A stretch of DNA of 64,000 nt, taken from the NCBI RefSeq assembly GCF_026340465.1, contig NZ_JAPEPC010000001.1, positions 1,054,001 through 1,118,000 on the forward strand. Direction: 5' to 3'. The notes under the pieces were generated by a model. That model saw nothing but the letters and a program-made list of their open reading frames with translations, was not told where the DNA came from and made no database searches. Shown piece after piece: positions 8,646-17,703 of this stretch. Each line of letters begins with the position of its first letter. The stretch's first letter is position 1. The translations under genes were made by a program, and so were the position numbers. Source of the DNA: Streptomyces sp. NBC_01306. GTDB lineage: Bacteria; Actinomycetota; Actinomycetes; Streptomycetales; Streptomycetaceae.

Positions 8646-10097
8646 TCATCCACAGCATGTTCCGCCGGGCTCCGGACACTTCGGCGAAGTCGGTGAACAG
8701 CCCGGCCTCCTCCCGGTGGCCAGGCCCAGGCGCCGTGCGTCGTGTTCGGGCCGGATAGCGGCGATGGCCACCGCTCCGGCGACGAACATGACGCCGGCAG
8801 CGAGGAGAAACGCGGTGCGGTAGCCCTCCTGTTGGGTCGGCCCCGCGTCGATGAGGTGGCCGGTGACGGCGGGAACGACGAGGCCGGGAAGGGTACCGGT
8901 GGCGGCGACGATGCCGAACACCGCGCCTCGCTGGGAGGCGGGAACGGCCTCGGCCGTGGTCATGTAGTGCAGGGGAACAGCTACCGAGGCAACGGCGAAG
9001 GCCACGGCGATGAGCAGGACGCGGGGGCCCGGCGCATGGGTCAGGGGGAAGCCCGCCATGGCCACCGCCGCGACGCACACCACGGCGCCCTGCAGCCCAC
9101 CGCACGCCCAACGGCTCGACATGCCGCGCGACTTGAGCCGGTCGACGAAGAGGGAGACCGTCAGCAGGAGGACGAGGCTGAAGGCCGATACGGCGCTGAT
9201 GGTGGTCGCGGCGGTCCCCGCCGACATGCCGAGCTGTGTCCGGAGGTAGGGGGCCAGCCACGCCTGGCTCAGGGACAGCGCCCAGGAGGCGCCGAAAGCG
9301 CTGGATATGCTCCCCAGCACCGTGCCGCTGAGCAGCAGTTTGCGGTAGGGCAGCCGGTCGGAGGCCTGCGGGGCGGCCGGGCCGTGAGGCGGCCGGCCAG
9401 CATCGTCGTACGGACCGTCATGTCCGCCCTTCCACCACAGCAGGCTCCAGACCGCGCCGGCCACGCCGAGGGCGGCGAAGGCCGAACGCCAGCCGAAGGC
9501 GCTGATGAGCCAGGTGACCACCGGTGCGGCGACCAGGGTGCCCAGGGCCGCGCCGCCGATCTGCAGCGCCGATGGCAGCCCGCGCCGCTCGGGCGGGAAC
9601 CACTTGTACAGGGCGTGCATGGACATCGAGGCGGCGGGCCCTTCGGCGGCCCCGAGCAGCAGGCGGCCGGCGACGAGGGTGGGCACCGTGGCCACGACGA
9701 CGACCGGGAGTTGGGCCACCGCCCACAGCAGCCCCATGACGAACAGCAGCAGCCGGCTGGACAGCCGCGAGGAGAAGAACCCGACGACCAGACCGGAGAG
9801 GCTGAACAGCAGGGAGAAGGAGCTGGAGACCAGCCCGTAGGTGCTGTTACTGATGTGCAGGTCGGCCATCACCGGGACGGCGGCCAGGCCCAGGGCGGAC
9901 TTGTCGGCGAAGTTGACGACCATGAAGGCCACGATCAGGGCGGTGACCAGCCAGGCGCGGCGGCGGTCGTAGGAGGGTGAGGGAGAGGGCGCTGCGCGGC
10001 CGCCGCTGCCTCCGTCGGCAGAGGACCGGGGTTCGGGGAGGGGACGGGGTTCAGGGAAGGGTCGGGGTTCAGGGAAGGGTCGGGGCCGGGGTGCCAA
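8646..10097 (-). CDS. MFS transporter, anion:cation symporter type
   Basis: The 483-residue protein starts with a Pro/Arg/Glu-rich tail containing a repeated PEPRPF unit, then about 12 membrane segments. TM1 has VVNFADKSALGLAAVPVM and TM4 has LLLGAAEGPAASMSMHALYKWFPPERRG, the ACS-family signature of organic-acid uptake systems. The start is TTG at 10097, supported by GGAGT eight bases upstream. It lies 108 bases downstream of the acyl-CoA dehydrogenase and probably belongs to the same catabolic transcription unit. It could import the carboxylic acid that the neighbouring CoA ligase activates; that link is inferred from position. Confidence 0.78.
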   Translation of the reverse strand: MAPRPRPFPEPRPFPEPRPLPEPRSSADGGSGGRAAPSPSPSYDRRRAWLVTALIVAFMVVNFADKSALGLAAVPVMADLHISNSTYGLVSSSFSLLFSLSGLVVGFFSSRLSSRLLLFVMGLLWAVAQLPVVVVATVPTLVAGRLLLGAAEGPAASMSMHALYKWFPPERRGLPSALQIGGAALGTLVAAPVVTWLISAFGWRSAFAALGVAGAVWSLLWWKGGHDGPYDDAGRPPHGPAAPQASDRLPYRKLLLSGTVLGSISSAFGASWALSLSQAWLAPYLRTQLGMSAGTAATTISAVSAFSLVLLLTVSLFVDRLKSRGMSSRWACGGLQGAVVCVAAVAMAGFPLTHAPGPRVLLIAVAFAVASVAVPLHYMTTAEAVPASQRGAVFGIVAATGTLPGLVVPAVTGHLIDAGPTQQEGYRTAFLLAAGVMFVAGAVAIAAIRPEHDARRLGLATGRRPGCSPTSPKCPEPGGTCCG

Positions 10098-10205
10098 GAG
10101 TGACTCCTGCGGGTTCGTGGAAGAGCAGGGGGGGCCGGAGTGCCGGGCGGTCCGTGCTCGGCACGCACCTGCCCGGCGCGCGGCTGCCCGGCCGACGGCT
10201 GCCGC

Positions 10206-11375
10206 TCAGATCAGCGACTTGGCGATCGCGTTCTTGTGGATCTCGCTGGTCCCGGTGACGACGCGGAACATGCGCAGCGTCCGGAAGATCTGCTCGACCT
10301 CGTGGCCGCGGGTGAGCCCGGCCTTGCCGTGGATCTGTACGGCCTGGTCGGCGACGCGGAAACAGGACTCGGCGGTGAGCAGCTTGCACATGTTGGCCTC
10401 GACGCCGATGTTCGCCCCCTGGTCGGCGCGGGCTGCCGTGGCCATGACCGCGGAGCGGGCGGCGTAGATGTCGGTGGCCATGTCCGCGAGCTTGTGCTGG
10501 ATGGCCTGGAGGGCGAGGAGTGGCTGCCCGAAGGCGACGCGGCTCTTGGAGTACTCCACGGACAGATCCCAGGCGCGCCGTGCCGCACCGATGAGCGAGG
10601 GGCAGTGCAGGAGGCGGTTGAGGGTGATGCGGCCGATGCCGATGCGCAGTCCCTGGCCGATCTCGCCCAGCAGGTTCGCGGCGGGGACACGGCAGCCGTC
10701 GAAGTCCAGATCGCCCTCCATCTGCTGCCCGGACATGGGGACTTCGCCGTCGAGTACCCGGCAGCCGGGGCTGTCGAGGTCGACGAGGAACGCGCTGTAC
10801 GCCTCCTCCGTACCGGCCATGCGGGCGACGACGACGGCGAAGTCGGCGAAAGGCGCGGCCGAGCTGAACACCTTCCGGCCGGTGAGGACGTAGGAATCGC
10901 CGTCAGGTGTGGCGGTGGTGGTCATGCGCCGTACGTCCGAGCCCGCGTCCTGCTCCGTGATGGAGAAGCAGCAGGCACGTTCGCCCCGGATGACGGGGAG
11001 CAGATAGTGCTTCAGCTGGTACTCGGTCGCGTACTTGACGATGGAGCCTGCGCGCAGCGGTCCGCCCATGTCGCCGAGGACCGAGTGGGACAACACGGCT
11101 CCGGATGCGGTCAGTTCCTCCTTCAGAGCGCAGAGTTCGGCCAGGCTCAGCCCCTGTCCGCCCAGTTCGGGGGGCAGGCTGACGCCGTAGAAACCGAGTT
11201 CGCGGCTGCGTTTCCAGACGTGTTCGAGAGTGGCCCGGTCGAGCTTGGTCTCCGGGGTCAGGCCCCGCTCGCGCTCGTACGGGATGAGCTCCTCGTGGAG
11301 GTAGCGGCGCAGGTCGGCGACCAGTGTCCGCAGGCGCGGGTTGTCGTCGTAGGAGGGTTCGAGGGTGAAGGGCAT
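10206..11375 (-). CDS. Acyl-CoA dehydrogenase
   Basis: The 389-residue FAD flavoenzyme is of full family length. The N-terminal helical domain ends with GERACCFSITEQDAGSD (FAD/substrate signature). A beta domain with GRKVFSSAAPFAD and the C-terminal helical domain follow (QIHGKAGLTRGHEVEQIFRTLRMFRVVTGTSEIHKN). The usual catalytic Glu region is RVVTGTSEIH, giving the common YxGTSEI-type motif. The reaction would be alpha,beta-dehydrogenation of an acyl-CoA. The start is the ATG at 11375 with AGGAG at good spacing; an upstream TTG is less likely. It lies 45 bases after the CoA-ligase gene, which should supply its substrate. Confidence 0.9.
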   Translation of the reverse strand: MPFTLEPSYDDNPRLRTLVADLRRYLHEELIPYERERGLTPETKLDRATLEHVWKRSRELGFYGVSLPPELGGQGLSLAELCALKEELTASGAVLSHSVLGDMGGPLRAGSIVKYATEYQLKHYLLPVIRGERACCFSITEQDAGSDVRRMTTTATPDGDSYVLTGRKVFSSAAPFADFAVVVARMAGTEEAYSAFLVDLDSPGCRVLDGEVPMSGQQMEGDLDFDGCRVPAANLLGEIGQGLRIGIGRITLNRLLHCPSLIGAARRAWDLSVEYSKSRVAFGQPLLALQAIQHKLADMATDIYAARSAVMATAARADQGANIGVEANMCKLLTAESCFRVADQAVQIHGKAGLTRGHEVEQIFRTLRMFRVVTGTSEIHKNAIAKSLI

Positions 11376-11420
11376 GGTGTGGCTCCTGTTCAACGGGGGT
11401 CCGGGGGCAAGCGGCAGACC

Positions 11421-12977
11421 TCAGTGGACGCGGCGCCCGGAGCCCGCCCAGTAGGGGTCGCGGATCGCACGGCGGTCGATCTTGCCGTTGGGGTTGTGGG
11501 GCAGCGCGTCGACGAAGTCGACCGAGCGGGGCTTCTTCATGCGGGCCAGGCGTTCGGCGCAGAAATCGATGAGCCCGGCCTCGGTCAGCGTGCTGCCCTC
11601 GCGCGGCACGACGACGGCCTTGACCGCCTCGCCCCACCGGTCGTCCGGGACACCGACCACGGCAGCCGCGTACACCTGCGGATGCTGGTGCAGGACGGAC
11701 TCGACCTCGACGGCGTAGATGTTGAAACCGCCGGAGATGATCATGTCCTTCTTGCGGTCGACGATGAAGACGTAGCCGTCCGCGCGGCGGCGCGCGAGGT
11801 CGCCGGTGAGGAACCAGCCGTCGCGGAAGGAGGCGGCGGTGAGGTCCGGTTCGTTGAAGTACCCGGGCACGACGTCAGGGCCCCGTACCGCTATCTCCCC
11901 GATCTCGCCGTCCGGCACCGGCACCCCGTGCTCGTCCACGACCTCGACCTCGGCCTCGGCCCGCGGCCGGCCGCAGGACAGCAGCAGTTCCTCGTCCTCG
12001 CCCTCGATGGCACGCCGGTGGTCATCCGTCGACAGGAACAGCACTCCCGATGTGGTCTCCCCGCAGCCGTATCCCTGGGACAGCACCGGGCCGAACAACT
12101 CCCAGGCCTCACGGATGCGCTGGGGCGACATGGGCGCGGCCCCGTATATCAGCTGGCGCAGGGTGGAGACGTCGTAGGAGCGGGCTTCCGGCAGCGCGAG
12201 CACCGTGTTGACCATGGTCGGGACGACGAACGCATGCGTCGCGCGTTCCCGTTGGACGGTGGCGAGGAAGCCCTCGGCATCCCAGCTCGGCAGCACCACC
12301 GCGCACCCGCCCGCGAAGAAGATGCCGAGCAGCGGCATACCGGAGGCGTGGGTCACGGGGCCGGCCAGGATCTGCCGGTCGCCGGGGCCGACGCGGGTGT
12401 CCGGACCCATCACCATCTTGCGCATCACCGCGGCGCGGTTGCCGTACGTCTGGATCGCGGCCTTGAGCTTGCCCGTCGAGCCGGAGGTGAAGTGCAGGAC
12501 GGCGGGGTCGCCGTCGTCGCAGTCGGTGTCGACCGGGTCGGGGGTGGCATCGGCGAGGAGGCCGGCATAGCCGGGACCGAGATCGCTCGGCCCGTCGTAG
12601 CCGATCACCGTCCGCACCCCGCTGCCGGGCACCGCGTGCCGCGCCGCGTCCAGGTGGGAGGCGTCGGCGAGCAGGACGCGCGCTCCCGACTCGCGCAGCA
12701 GATGGGCCACTTCCCGCTCACCGAGCCGGGCGTTGACCGGGGCGCGCACCAGCGCCGCCTTGTAGAGGGCCATCTCCGTGACGACGAGCTCCGCGCGGTT
12801 GCCCGCCAGGGTCGCCACACAGTCGCCCTTGCGGAGGCCCAGGCCGTGCAGTGCGGTGGCGAGCCGGTCGCTCTGCTCGTCGAGGGCCGCGTACGTGAGC
12901 CGGGCCACCCCGCAGACCACGGCTTCGGCGCCGGGCTGATGGCTGGTCGTCCTGCGTACGTACCGTCCGAGGTTCAT
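11421..12977 (-). CDS. Acyl-CoA synthetase (AMP-forming)
   Basis: The 518-residue ANL-superfamily ligase has the AMP/phosphate loop HFTSGSTGKLKA near residue 170, YGCGET at A5, GWFLTGDLARRRADGYVFIVDRKKDMI (A7/A8 hinge), and the C-terminal catalytic Lys motif HNPNGKIDRRAI. It converts a carboxylic acid to acyl-AMP and then acyl-CoA. The substrate could be fatty or aromatic and cannot be read from the sequence. It is the first gene of the ligase, dehydrogenase, MFS unit and is divergent from a TetR gene. The start is ATG at 12977 with GGGAG upstream. Confidence 0.88.
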   Translation of the reverse strand: MNLGRYVRRTTSHQPGAEAVVCGVARLTYAALDEQSDRLATALHGLGLRKGDCVATLAGNRAELVVTEMALYKAALVRAPVNARLGEREVAHLLRESGARVLLADASHLDAARHAVPGSGVRTVIGYDGPSDLGPGYAGLLADATPDPVDTDCDDGDPAVLHFTSGSTGKLKAAIQTYGNRAAVMRKMVMGPDTRVGPGDRQILAGPVTHASGMPLLGIFFAGGCAVVLPSWDAEGFLATVQRERATHAFVVPTMVNTVLALPEARSYDVSTLRQLIYGAAPMSPQRIREAWELFGPVLSQGYGCGETTSGVLFLSTDDHRRAIEGEDEELLLSCGRPRAEAEVEVVDEHGVPVPDGEIGEIAVRGPDVVPGYFNEPDLTAASFRDGWFLTGDLARRRADGYVFIVDRKKDMIISGGFNIYAVEVESVLHQHPQVYAAAVVGVPDDRWGEAVKAVVVPREGSTLTEAGLIDFCAERLARMKKPRSVDFVDALPHNPNGKIDRRAIRDPYWAGSGRRVH

Positions 12978-13008
12978 CGCGCTCCCTCACCAGTTCCTGA
13001 TCGTCCCT

Positions 13009-13022
13009 GAACGACATCGTTC
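13009..13022. promoter_or_regulatory. Candidate TetR operator between CoA-ligase and TetR genes
   Basis: GAACGACATCGTTC is an inverted repeat (GAACG/CGTTC, 4-base spacer), flanked by TTCCTGA-like direct repeats, in the 142-base divergent promoter region. Position favours autorepression plus control of the CoA-ligase unit. This is inference only. Confidence 0.4.
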
Positions 13023-13119
13023 CTGAACACTCTGTCCAGTAACAATCTTGGTGTACGAGAACGTAAATGCAGCGTTAGTGTCAGGTCAACGGTTCGCACG
13101 AAGAGGAAATAATCCGGCC

Positions 13120-13761
13120 ATGAAGCCCGCAGCCCCGAAACCCGCCGAGGACCGCCGCGTCCGCCGCACCCGCCACGCACTGCGCTCGGCTCTCGTCGGT
13201 CTCGTCCTGGACCACGGATTCCACGCGATCACCGTGGAGGAACTCACCGAGCGCGCGGATGTCGCCCGCGCCACCTTCTACTCCCACTACCGCGACAAGG
13301 AGGACCTGCTCGTCGACGTCGTCCGGGAACTCGCCGCGGACCGGGAGCGGCTGCTGCCGGCCGTCGAACAGGCCCAGGCCCAGGGCTTCACCGGCCTGCC
13401 GGTTCTCTACATCTTCCAGCACGCGGAGCAGGAGAAGCCCGTCTACCGGGTCATCCTCAGGGGCGAGGGCGACGGCCGGGCGCTGCGGGAGTTCACGGAG
13501 ATCATCTGCGACCGCGTCGAGCGCCTCTTCCGTGAACGCGCCGGGGAGCTCGGCGTCACCCCGCGCATCCCCTTCGACGTCATCGCGCGGGCATGGACGG
13601 GCGAGCTCATCGGCATGCTGACCTGGTGGGTGGAGAACGACACCGGGTACAGCGCCGCCGAGATCACGGGGCATCTGCGGGACCTGTCCGTGTACGGGCG
13701 GGTGTGGGCCTCGGGGCTGACACCGTCGGACGCACCGGGAGCCGTCGACAGCACGCCCTGA
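13120..13761 (+). CDS. TetR/AcrR-family transcriptional regulator
   Basis: The 213-residue protein has an N-terminal TetR HTH (residues about 12-58: ALRSALVGLVLDHGFHAITVEELTERADVARATFYSHYRDKEDLL) and an all-helical ligand domain resembling the TetR_C_14/FadR-like type. It is divergent from the acyl-CoA synthetase gene, so it most likely represses the CoA ligase, dehydrogenase and MFS unit and releases it on binding an acyl-CoA or the acid itself. The start is the ATG at 13120 with GAGGAA about a dozen bases upstream, which is on the long side. Confidence 0.87.
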   Translation: MKPAAPKPAEDRRVRRTRHALRSALVGLVLDHGFHAITVEELTERADVARATFYSHYRDKEDLLVDVVRELAADRERLLPAVEQAQAQGFTGLPVLYIFQHAEQEKPVYRVILRGEGDGRALREFTEIICDRVERLFRERAGELGVTPRIPFDVIARAWTGELIGMLTWWVENDTGYSAAEITGHLRDLSVYGRVWASGLTPSDAPGAVDSTP

Positions 13762-13814
13762 CCGCGCCTCCCGCTCACTCCTACTCCACACTTACTGAAC
13801 ACTTCGTATGGTAT

Positions 13815-13837
13815 CTATCGGTACTTCAGACCGATAG
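13815..13837 (+). promoter_or_regulatory. Perfect inverted repeat overlapping the RBS of the serine hydrolase gene
   Basis: CTATCGGT (13815-13822) and ACCGATAG (13830-13837) are perfect 8-base arms with a 7-base spacer. The right arm runs into the ribosome-binding site TAGGAG (13835-13840), ten bases before the ATG. It may be a repressor operator or an RNA hairpin that hides the RBS. Confidence 0.55.
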
Positions 13838-13847
13838 GAGTGAGCGC

Positions 13848-15059
13848 ATGACGCAGCCGGTGGAGATGTCCTCGTTGGCGGACCTCGTCTGGGCACGAGG
13901 TTTCACGGATCCGGCGTGGGTGCGCCGGCACAATGCCGCAGGCCGTGAGACGGTGCCCAGCCGCCGTGTCTGGCGCGGCCGGGACCGGCCACGCGAACTC
14001 CCTGCGGCGGAGCGGGACTCCGGCATCGACAGCCTCCGGCTCACCACGCCGGACGGCCGCGCGATCCCTCTCCCCGAGGTGTTCGCCGCGGCCCAGACGG
14101 ATGCCTTCCTCGTCCTCCACCGCGGAACCGTCGTCCACGAGACCTACCTGCACGGCTACGAGGCCCACGTGCCGCACTTCAACGCCTCGGCGGCGAAGTC
14201 GTACATAGGCCTGCTGGCGGCGGTACTCGCACACGAGGGACTGCTCGACCGGACGGCCCGGGTCACCACATACGTCCCCGAACTGGCGGGCACCGCCTTC
14301 GGTGAGGCCGAGGTCGGCCACCTGCTCCACATGGGCACGCAGATGAGCTATGCGGGCCGCCCCTACGACAAAGCGCTCGAAGCCCAGCGCTACGCCGCCA
14401 TCCTCGCCCCGCGACTGCGCCCGTACGGCTACACGGGTCCGGCGACCATCCGCGAACACCTCGCCACCGCACGGGCGACCGCCGCCCCGGGCACCGGGTT
14501 CCGCTACGAGAACGGCAATGTGGAGGCGCTCGCCGAAGTCCTGCGCCGGGTCACCGGAACGACCACCTCCGCGCTGCTGTCCGAACTCCTCTGGTCCCGC
14601 ATCGGGGCGGAGGAGGACGCCTACTACATCCTGGACTCCGAAGGTGCCGAGGCCGCCTGCGGCGGCTTCAGTGCGACGGCGCGGGACGTGGCCAGGCTCG
14701 GCGAGATGATCCGCTGCGGCGGCACGGCCGGCGGCCGGCAGGTGCTGCCGGAGTCCGTTGCCGCCGCCATCACCACCCCGGTCCCGGACTACACCCGGCG
14801 CGTCCGCTTCCCCGCGGCCCCCGCGACCACGCCCGCCACCCTCTCGTACCACGACCTGTGGTGGATTCCGAACGACCCGCACGGCTCCTTCATGGCCAGC
14901 GGCATCCACGGCCAGCGGCTGTTCGTCTCACCCGGACTCGACCTCGTCATCGTGCACTTCGGCTCACAGGTCATGTCACCCGCGGTGCCGCAAGTCCCCC
15001 TGATCGAGGCGTTCCTCCTGGTGGGCGCCCACCTCAACGGCGCCCGTACCCACAGCTGA
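13848..15059 (+). CDS. Serine hydrolase, beta-lactamase/class C family
   Basis: The 403-residue protein carries the penicillin-binding fold motifs: S-x-x-K as S114-A-A-K117 (NASAAKSYIG) and Y-x-N in the stretch FRYENGN about residue 222. A conserved block follows: CGGFSATARDVARLGEMI and later GSFMASGIHGQRLFVSP, where a H-x-G type triad partner is expected. Related enzymes are esterases, 6-aminohexanoate-dimer hydrolases or D-amino-acid amidases rather than true beta-lactamases. There is no signal peptide, so it is probably cytoplasmic. The start ATG follows TAGGAG. It stands as a single gene after the TetR gene. Confidence 0.85.
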   Translation: MTQPVEMSSLADLVWARGFTDPAWVRRHNAAGRETVPSRRVWRGRDRPRELPAAERDSGIDSLRLTTPDGRAIPLPEVFAAAQTDAFLVLHRGTVVHETYLHGYEAHVPHFNASAAKSYIGLLAAVLAHEGLLDRTARVTTYVPELAGTAFGEAEVGHLLHMGTQMSYAGRPYDKALEAQRYAAILAPRLRPYGYTGPATIREHLATARATAAPGTGFRYENGNVEALAEVLRRVTGTTTSALLSELLWSRIGAEEDAYYILDSEGAEAACGGFSATARDVARLGEMIRCGGTAGGRQVLPESVAAAITTPVPDYTRRVRFPAAPATTPATLSYHDLWWIPNDPHGSFMASGIHGQRLFVSPGLDLVIVHFGSQVMSPAVPQVPLIEAFLLVGAHLNGARTHS

Positions 15060-15082
15060 GGAGGAGCCCGTCCAGCCTGTAC

Positions 15083-15106
15083 GCCGGGGCCCCCGCGGGC
15101 CCCGGC
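15083..15106. terminator. Convergent-gene terminator
   Basis: GCCGGGGCCC and GGGCCCCGGC pair perfectly around loop CCGC, between the hydrolase stop (+) and the AsnC stop (-). Confidence 0.7.
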
Positions 15107-16122
15107 TACCAGGGGGCGATCGGCTGCACCCCCACCCGGCGCCCCTCCGCGTCGAGCAGATGGCCCATGCGTTTGACCGTGTGCAGGCCGACGATGCGGT
15201 CGGTCACCGTGAGGGTGGGCAGCCGGGCGCACAGGGCGGTCTCGCGGCGCTGGATGTCACCGAGGTCGTGCACCCAGAGCGTGGTGAAGATGTTCGAGGG
15301 ACCGGTCACGGCCGCGACCAGCCGGCATTCGGGCAGAGCCACCAGTGTGCGGTGAACGGTGCCGATGTCGCGCGCGGGCACCTGCCCGAGCAGCGAGACC
15401 GGGACCGGATGCCCCGCCAGGGCTGAGGCGATGTCACAGCGGAAGGTCAGGACCGACGAGTCCGTGAGGCGGCGCATCCGGCGGCGGACGGTGGCCGGGC
15501 TGGTGGACGTGCGCTCGGCGAGTTCGGCCAGACCGAGCCGGCCGTCGCGGACCAGTTCGTCGAGCAGGGCCCGGTCGACGGCGTCGAGTCCGGGCGTACG
15601 GGTGGACTCCCCCACCGCCGCCGGGCTGCCGAGCGCCGTCAGCTGGGCGGGGGCCAGGGAGCGCAGCCGCCAGCGGCTGCCCTCGACGTAGAGCTCCGTG
15701 GTGAGCAGGCAGGTCATCGATGTGATGCCCGGTATCGGGTCCAGCTTCTCGCTGAGGAACCGGGTGAGCGCCGTCAGATCCGGGGCGAGCACGTCGAGCA
15801 GCAGATCGGCGGTGCCGGCGCCGGTCAGCTCGATCGTCACGGCTTCCGGGAGCGGGCTCAGCTCCGCCATCAGCCGGGACCGGTCCCGGGGAAGGCAGCG
15901 CAGCAGGACGAAGGCCGAGCAGCGGTTGCGGGAGAACTCGCGCCCGGGCGCCGCGTACACCCAGGCGAGCCCCTCCCCGGTCAGCCGCTCCCAGCGACGG
16001 GCCAGCGTGCCCGCGGTCACGCCGAGCAGCGGGGCCAGCTCCGTCCAGGGGGCTCTGGGCCGCAGCTGGAGGGCGTTCACCAGCGCGAGGTCGAGTTCGC
16101 TGGTGGTGACCGTTTCTCGCAT
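15106..16122 (-). CDS. AsnC/Lrp-family regulator with two HTH-RAM repeats
   Basis: The 338-residue protein is double the usual Lrp/AsnC length. It has an N-terminal HTH (SELDLALVNALQLRPRAPWTELAPLLGVTAGTLARRWERL), a first ligand-binding RAM domain, a second HTH near residues 190-235 (LDAVDRALLDELVRDGRLGLAELAERTSTSPATVRRRMRRL), and a second RAM domain. This tandem arrangement occurs in actinobacteria, and the protein probably senses an amino acid or related small molecule. The start at 16122 has GGAGG seven bases upstream. It is divergent from the MFS + M20 hydrolase operon and is its most likely regulator. Confidence 0.87.
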   Translation of the reverse strand: MRETVTTSELDLALVNALQLRPRAPWTELAPLLGVTAGTLARRWERLTGEGLAWVYAAPGREFSRNRCSAFVLLRCLPRDRSRLMAELSPLPEAVTIELTGAGTADLLLDVLAPDLTALTRFLSEKLDPIPGITSMTCLLTTELYVEGSRWRLRSLAPAQLTALGSPAAVGESTRTPGLDAVDRALLDELVRDGRLGLAELAERTSTSPATVRRRMRRLTDSSVLTFRCDIASALAGHPVPVSLLGQVPARDIGTVHRTLVALPECRLVAAVTGPSNIFTTLWVHDLGDIQRRETALCARLPTLTVTDRIVGLHTVKRMGHLLDAEGRRVGVQPIAPW

Positions 16123-16251
16123 CACAAGGCCTCCGTACGGACGAATCCATGAATATTCGAGGTCGTTCGTGCCTCGGCCCGCACAGTAGCCACGACATTC
16201 GGTTCCGGCCACCCATTGATCCACCGGCCCCAGTGATCCAGAGGTGAAGCT

Positions 16252-17703
16252 GTGCTTCCACGTATATCGGGAACGGAACGCGGACCCGGAGCGATGAGCT
16301 CCGGACCCGCCATGCTCGCGACCATGGCGTTCGTGATCCTGTTGAGCGGCATCGCCCAGGGCTATCTGACGCCGCTGCTGCCCGCGGTGGGCCTCAGTCT
16401 GCACATCAGCACGGTGGGCCAGAACAACATCTATCTGCTGTCCCAGGTGGCCTTCGCGGTGATGACACCGCTGCTCTCGCGCCTCGGCGACCTGTACGGC
16501 CACCGCAGGCTCCTGCGGGTGTCCATCGCGATGGTGGCGGGCGGCTCGCTGCTGATCGCCGTGCATCCGTCCGCCGTGACGCTGGCCGTCGGGGTCGTGC
16601 TCCAGGGCGCCGTCGTCGGCTTCTTTCCCCTGCTCGTGGGCATCCTGCGGTCCCGTGCACCCGAGCGGAACCGCAGCGGGATCTCCCTCCTCGTGGGGGT
16701 CCTGCTCCTGTCGATCGGTGTGGGGGGCCTGGTGGCGGGCGCGCTCAGCGAGCACCACGCCGAGGCCGGGCTGTGGACGGCCGTTCCGGTCGCCGCCCTC
16801 GCCGTGGTGGCCGGAATCGTGCTGCCCCCCAGCGACGCACCGCGCGGCGGCCGCTTCCACTACGGGGCGGCCGTGCTGCTCACCGCGGGTCTGGTGGCGC
16901 TCGTCCTGGTCCTCGCGCAGGGCAGTACGTGGGGCTGGGGAGCACCGCGTACGCTCGCTCTCGCCATCGGAGCGGTCGTCCTCCTCACCGTCTGGGTGGC
17001 GGTCGAGCGGCGCTCGGTGAACCCGCTGGTCAGCGTGCGGATGCTGAGCAATCCACGGCTCGCTGTGGTCAGCTGCTTCACCTTCTGCGCCGCCTTCGGC
17101 ACGATCGGCTTCCTCGGCGCCAACGCCCTCTTCCTGGGCGCTTCGCGGTCCGCGACCGGTTACGGCATGGGTCTGGGGCCGCAGGCCATCGCCACGATCT
17201 CGCTCGCCATGGTGACCGTCGGATTCGCCGGATCCGCACTGACCCCGCGCCTCACCCGCCGGCTCGGTGACCGTGCCGTGCTCGCGTCGGCGGGCGGCCT
17301 CGTCGCCCTGGGCTTCCTGGGGCTGGTCGTCTTCCACCGCACCCTCACCCAGTACGTGATCTGCGCCCTGGTCGTGGGGCTCGCCACCGGACTGTTCGAG
17401 TCGATCACGCGGACGCTCTCCGCCGAGGCCGTCGCGGAGAAGGACACGGCCCTGGCCGTCGGGCTCAACGAACTGGCCCTGTCCCTCGGCGCGGCCATCG
17501 GCGCCGCCGTGATCGGCGCGTTCTTCGCGGCGCACATCACGCCCGGCACCACGAACATCGCCGAGTCCGGCTACCTGTGGGGCTGGGGCGCGTGCGCCGT
17601 CATCGCCCTCGCCGGCACGGGCCTCGCACTGCGCTACCGCAGCCCGCGCGAGACGGACCCGGCGCACCATCAGCACCTGACCCAGAGCGGAGAGCTCGCA
17701 TGA
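16252..17703 (+). CDS. MFS transporter (DHA-type)
   Basis: The 483-residue integral membrane protein has 12-14 hydrophobic segments. The loop RLGDLYGHRRLLRVS fits the G-D-x-x-G-x-R-R MFS signature after TM2, and LLSIGVGGLVAGALSEH resembles motif C of antiporters (G-x-x-x-G-P-x-x-G-G), though imperfectly. The start is GTG at 16252 with AGAGGTGA just upstream. Its TGA overlaps the ATG of the M20 hydrolase gene, so the two are coupled. Context suggests transport of an amino-acid amide or peptide-like compound handled by the hydrolase, but the direction of transport is uncertain. Confidence 0.8.
   Translation: MLPRISGTERGPGAMSSGPAMLATMAFVILLSGIAQGYLTPLLPAVGLSLHISTVGQNNIYLLSQVAFAVMTPLLSRLGDLYGHRRLLRVSIAMVAGGSLLIAVHPSAVTLAVGVVLQGAVVGFFPLLVGILRSRAPERNRSGISLLVGVLLLSIGVGGLVAGALSEHHAEAGLWTAVPVAALAVVAGIVLPPSDAPRGGRFHYGAAVLLTAGLVALVLVLAQGSTWGWGAPRTLALAIGAVVLLTVWVAVERRSVNPLVSVRMLSNPRLAVVSCFTFCAAFGTIGFLGANALFLGASRSATGYGMGLGPQAIATISLAMVTVGFAGSALTPRLTRRLGDRAVLASAGGLVALGFLGLVVFHRTLTQYVICALVVGLATGLFESITRTLSAEAVAEKDTALAVGLNELALSLGAAIGAAVIGAFFAAHITPGTTNIAESGYLWGWGACAVIALAGTGLALRYRSPRETDPAHHQHLTQSGELA

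Noticed and set aside
11421..12977. Acyl-CoA synthetase as the PKS starter ligase
   Set aside because: It lies over 50 kb from the loading ACP, in a separate unit with its own TetR and catabolic partners, left of the terminator that bounds the cluster.
16252..16300. Later in-frame start for the MFS gene (MSSGPAML)
   Set aside because: The GTG at 16252 has a well placed AGAGGTGA, while the later ATG has only a weak upstream sequence.
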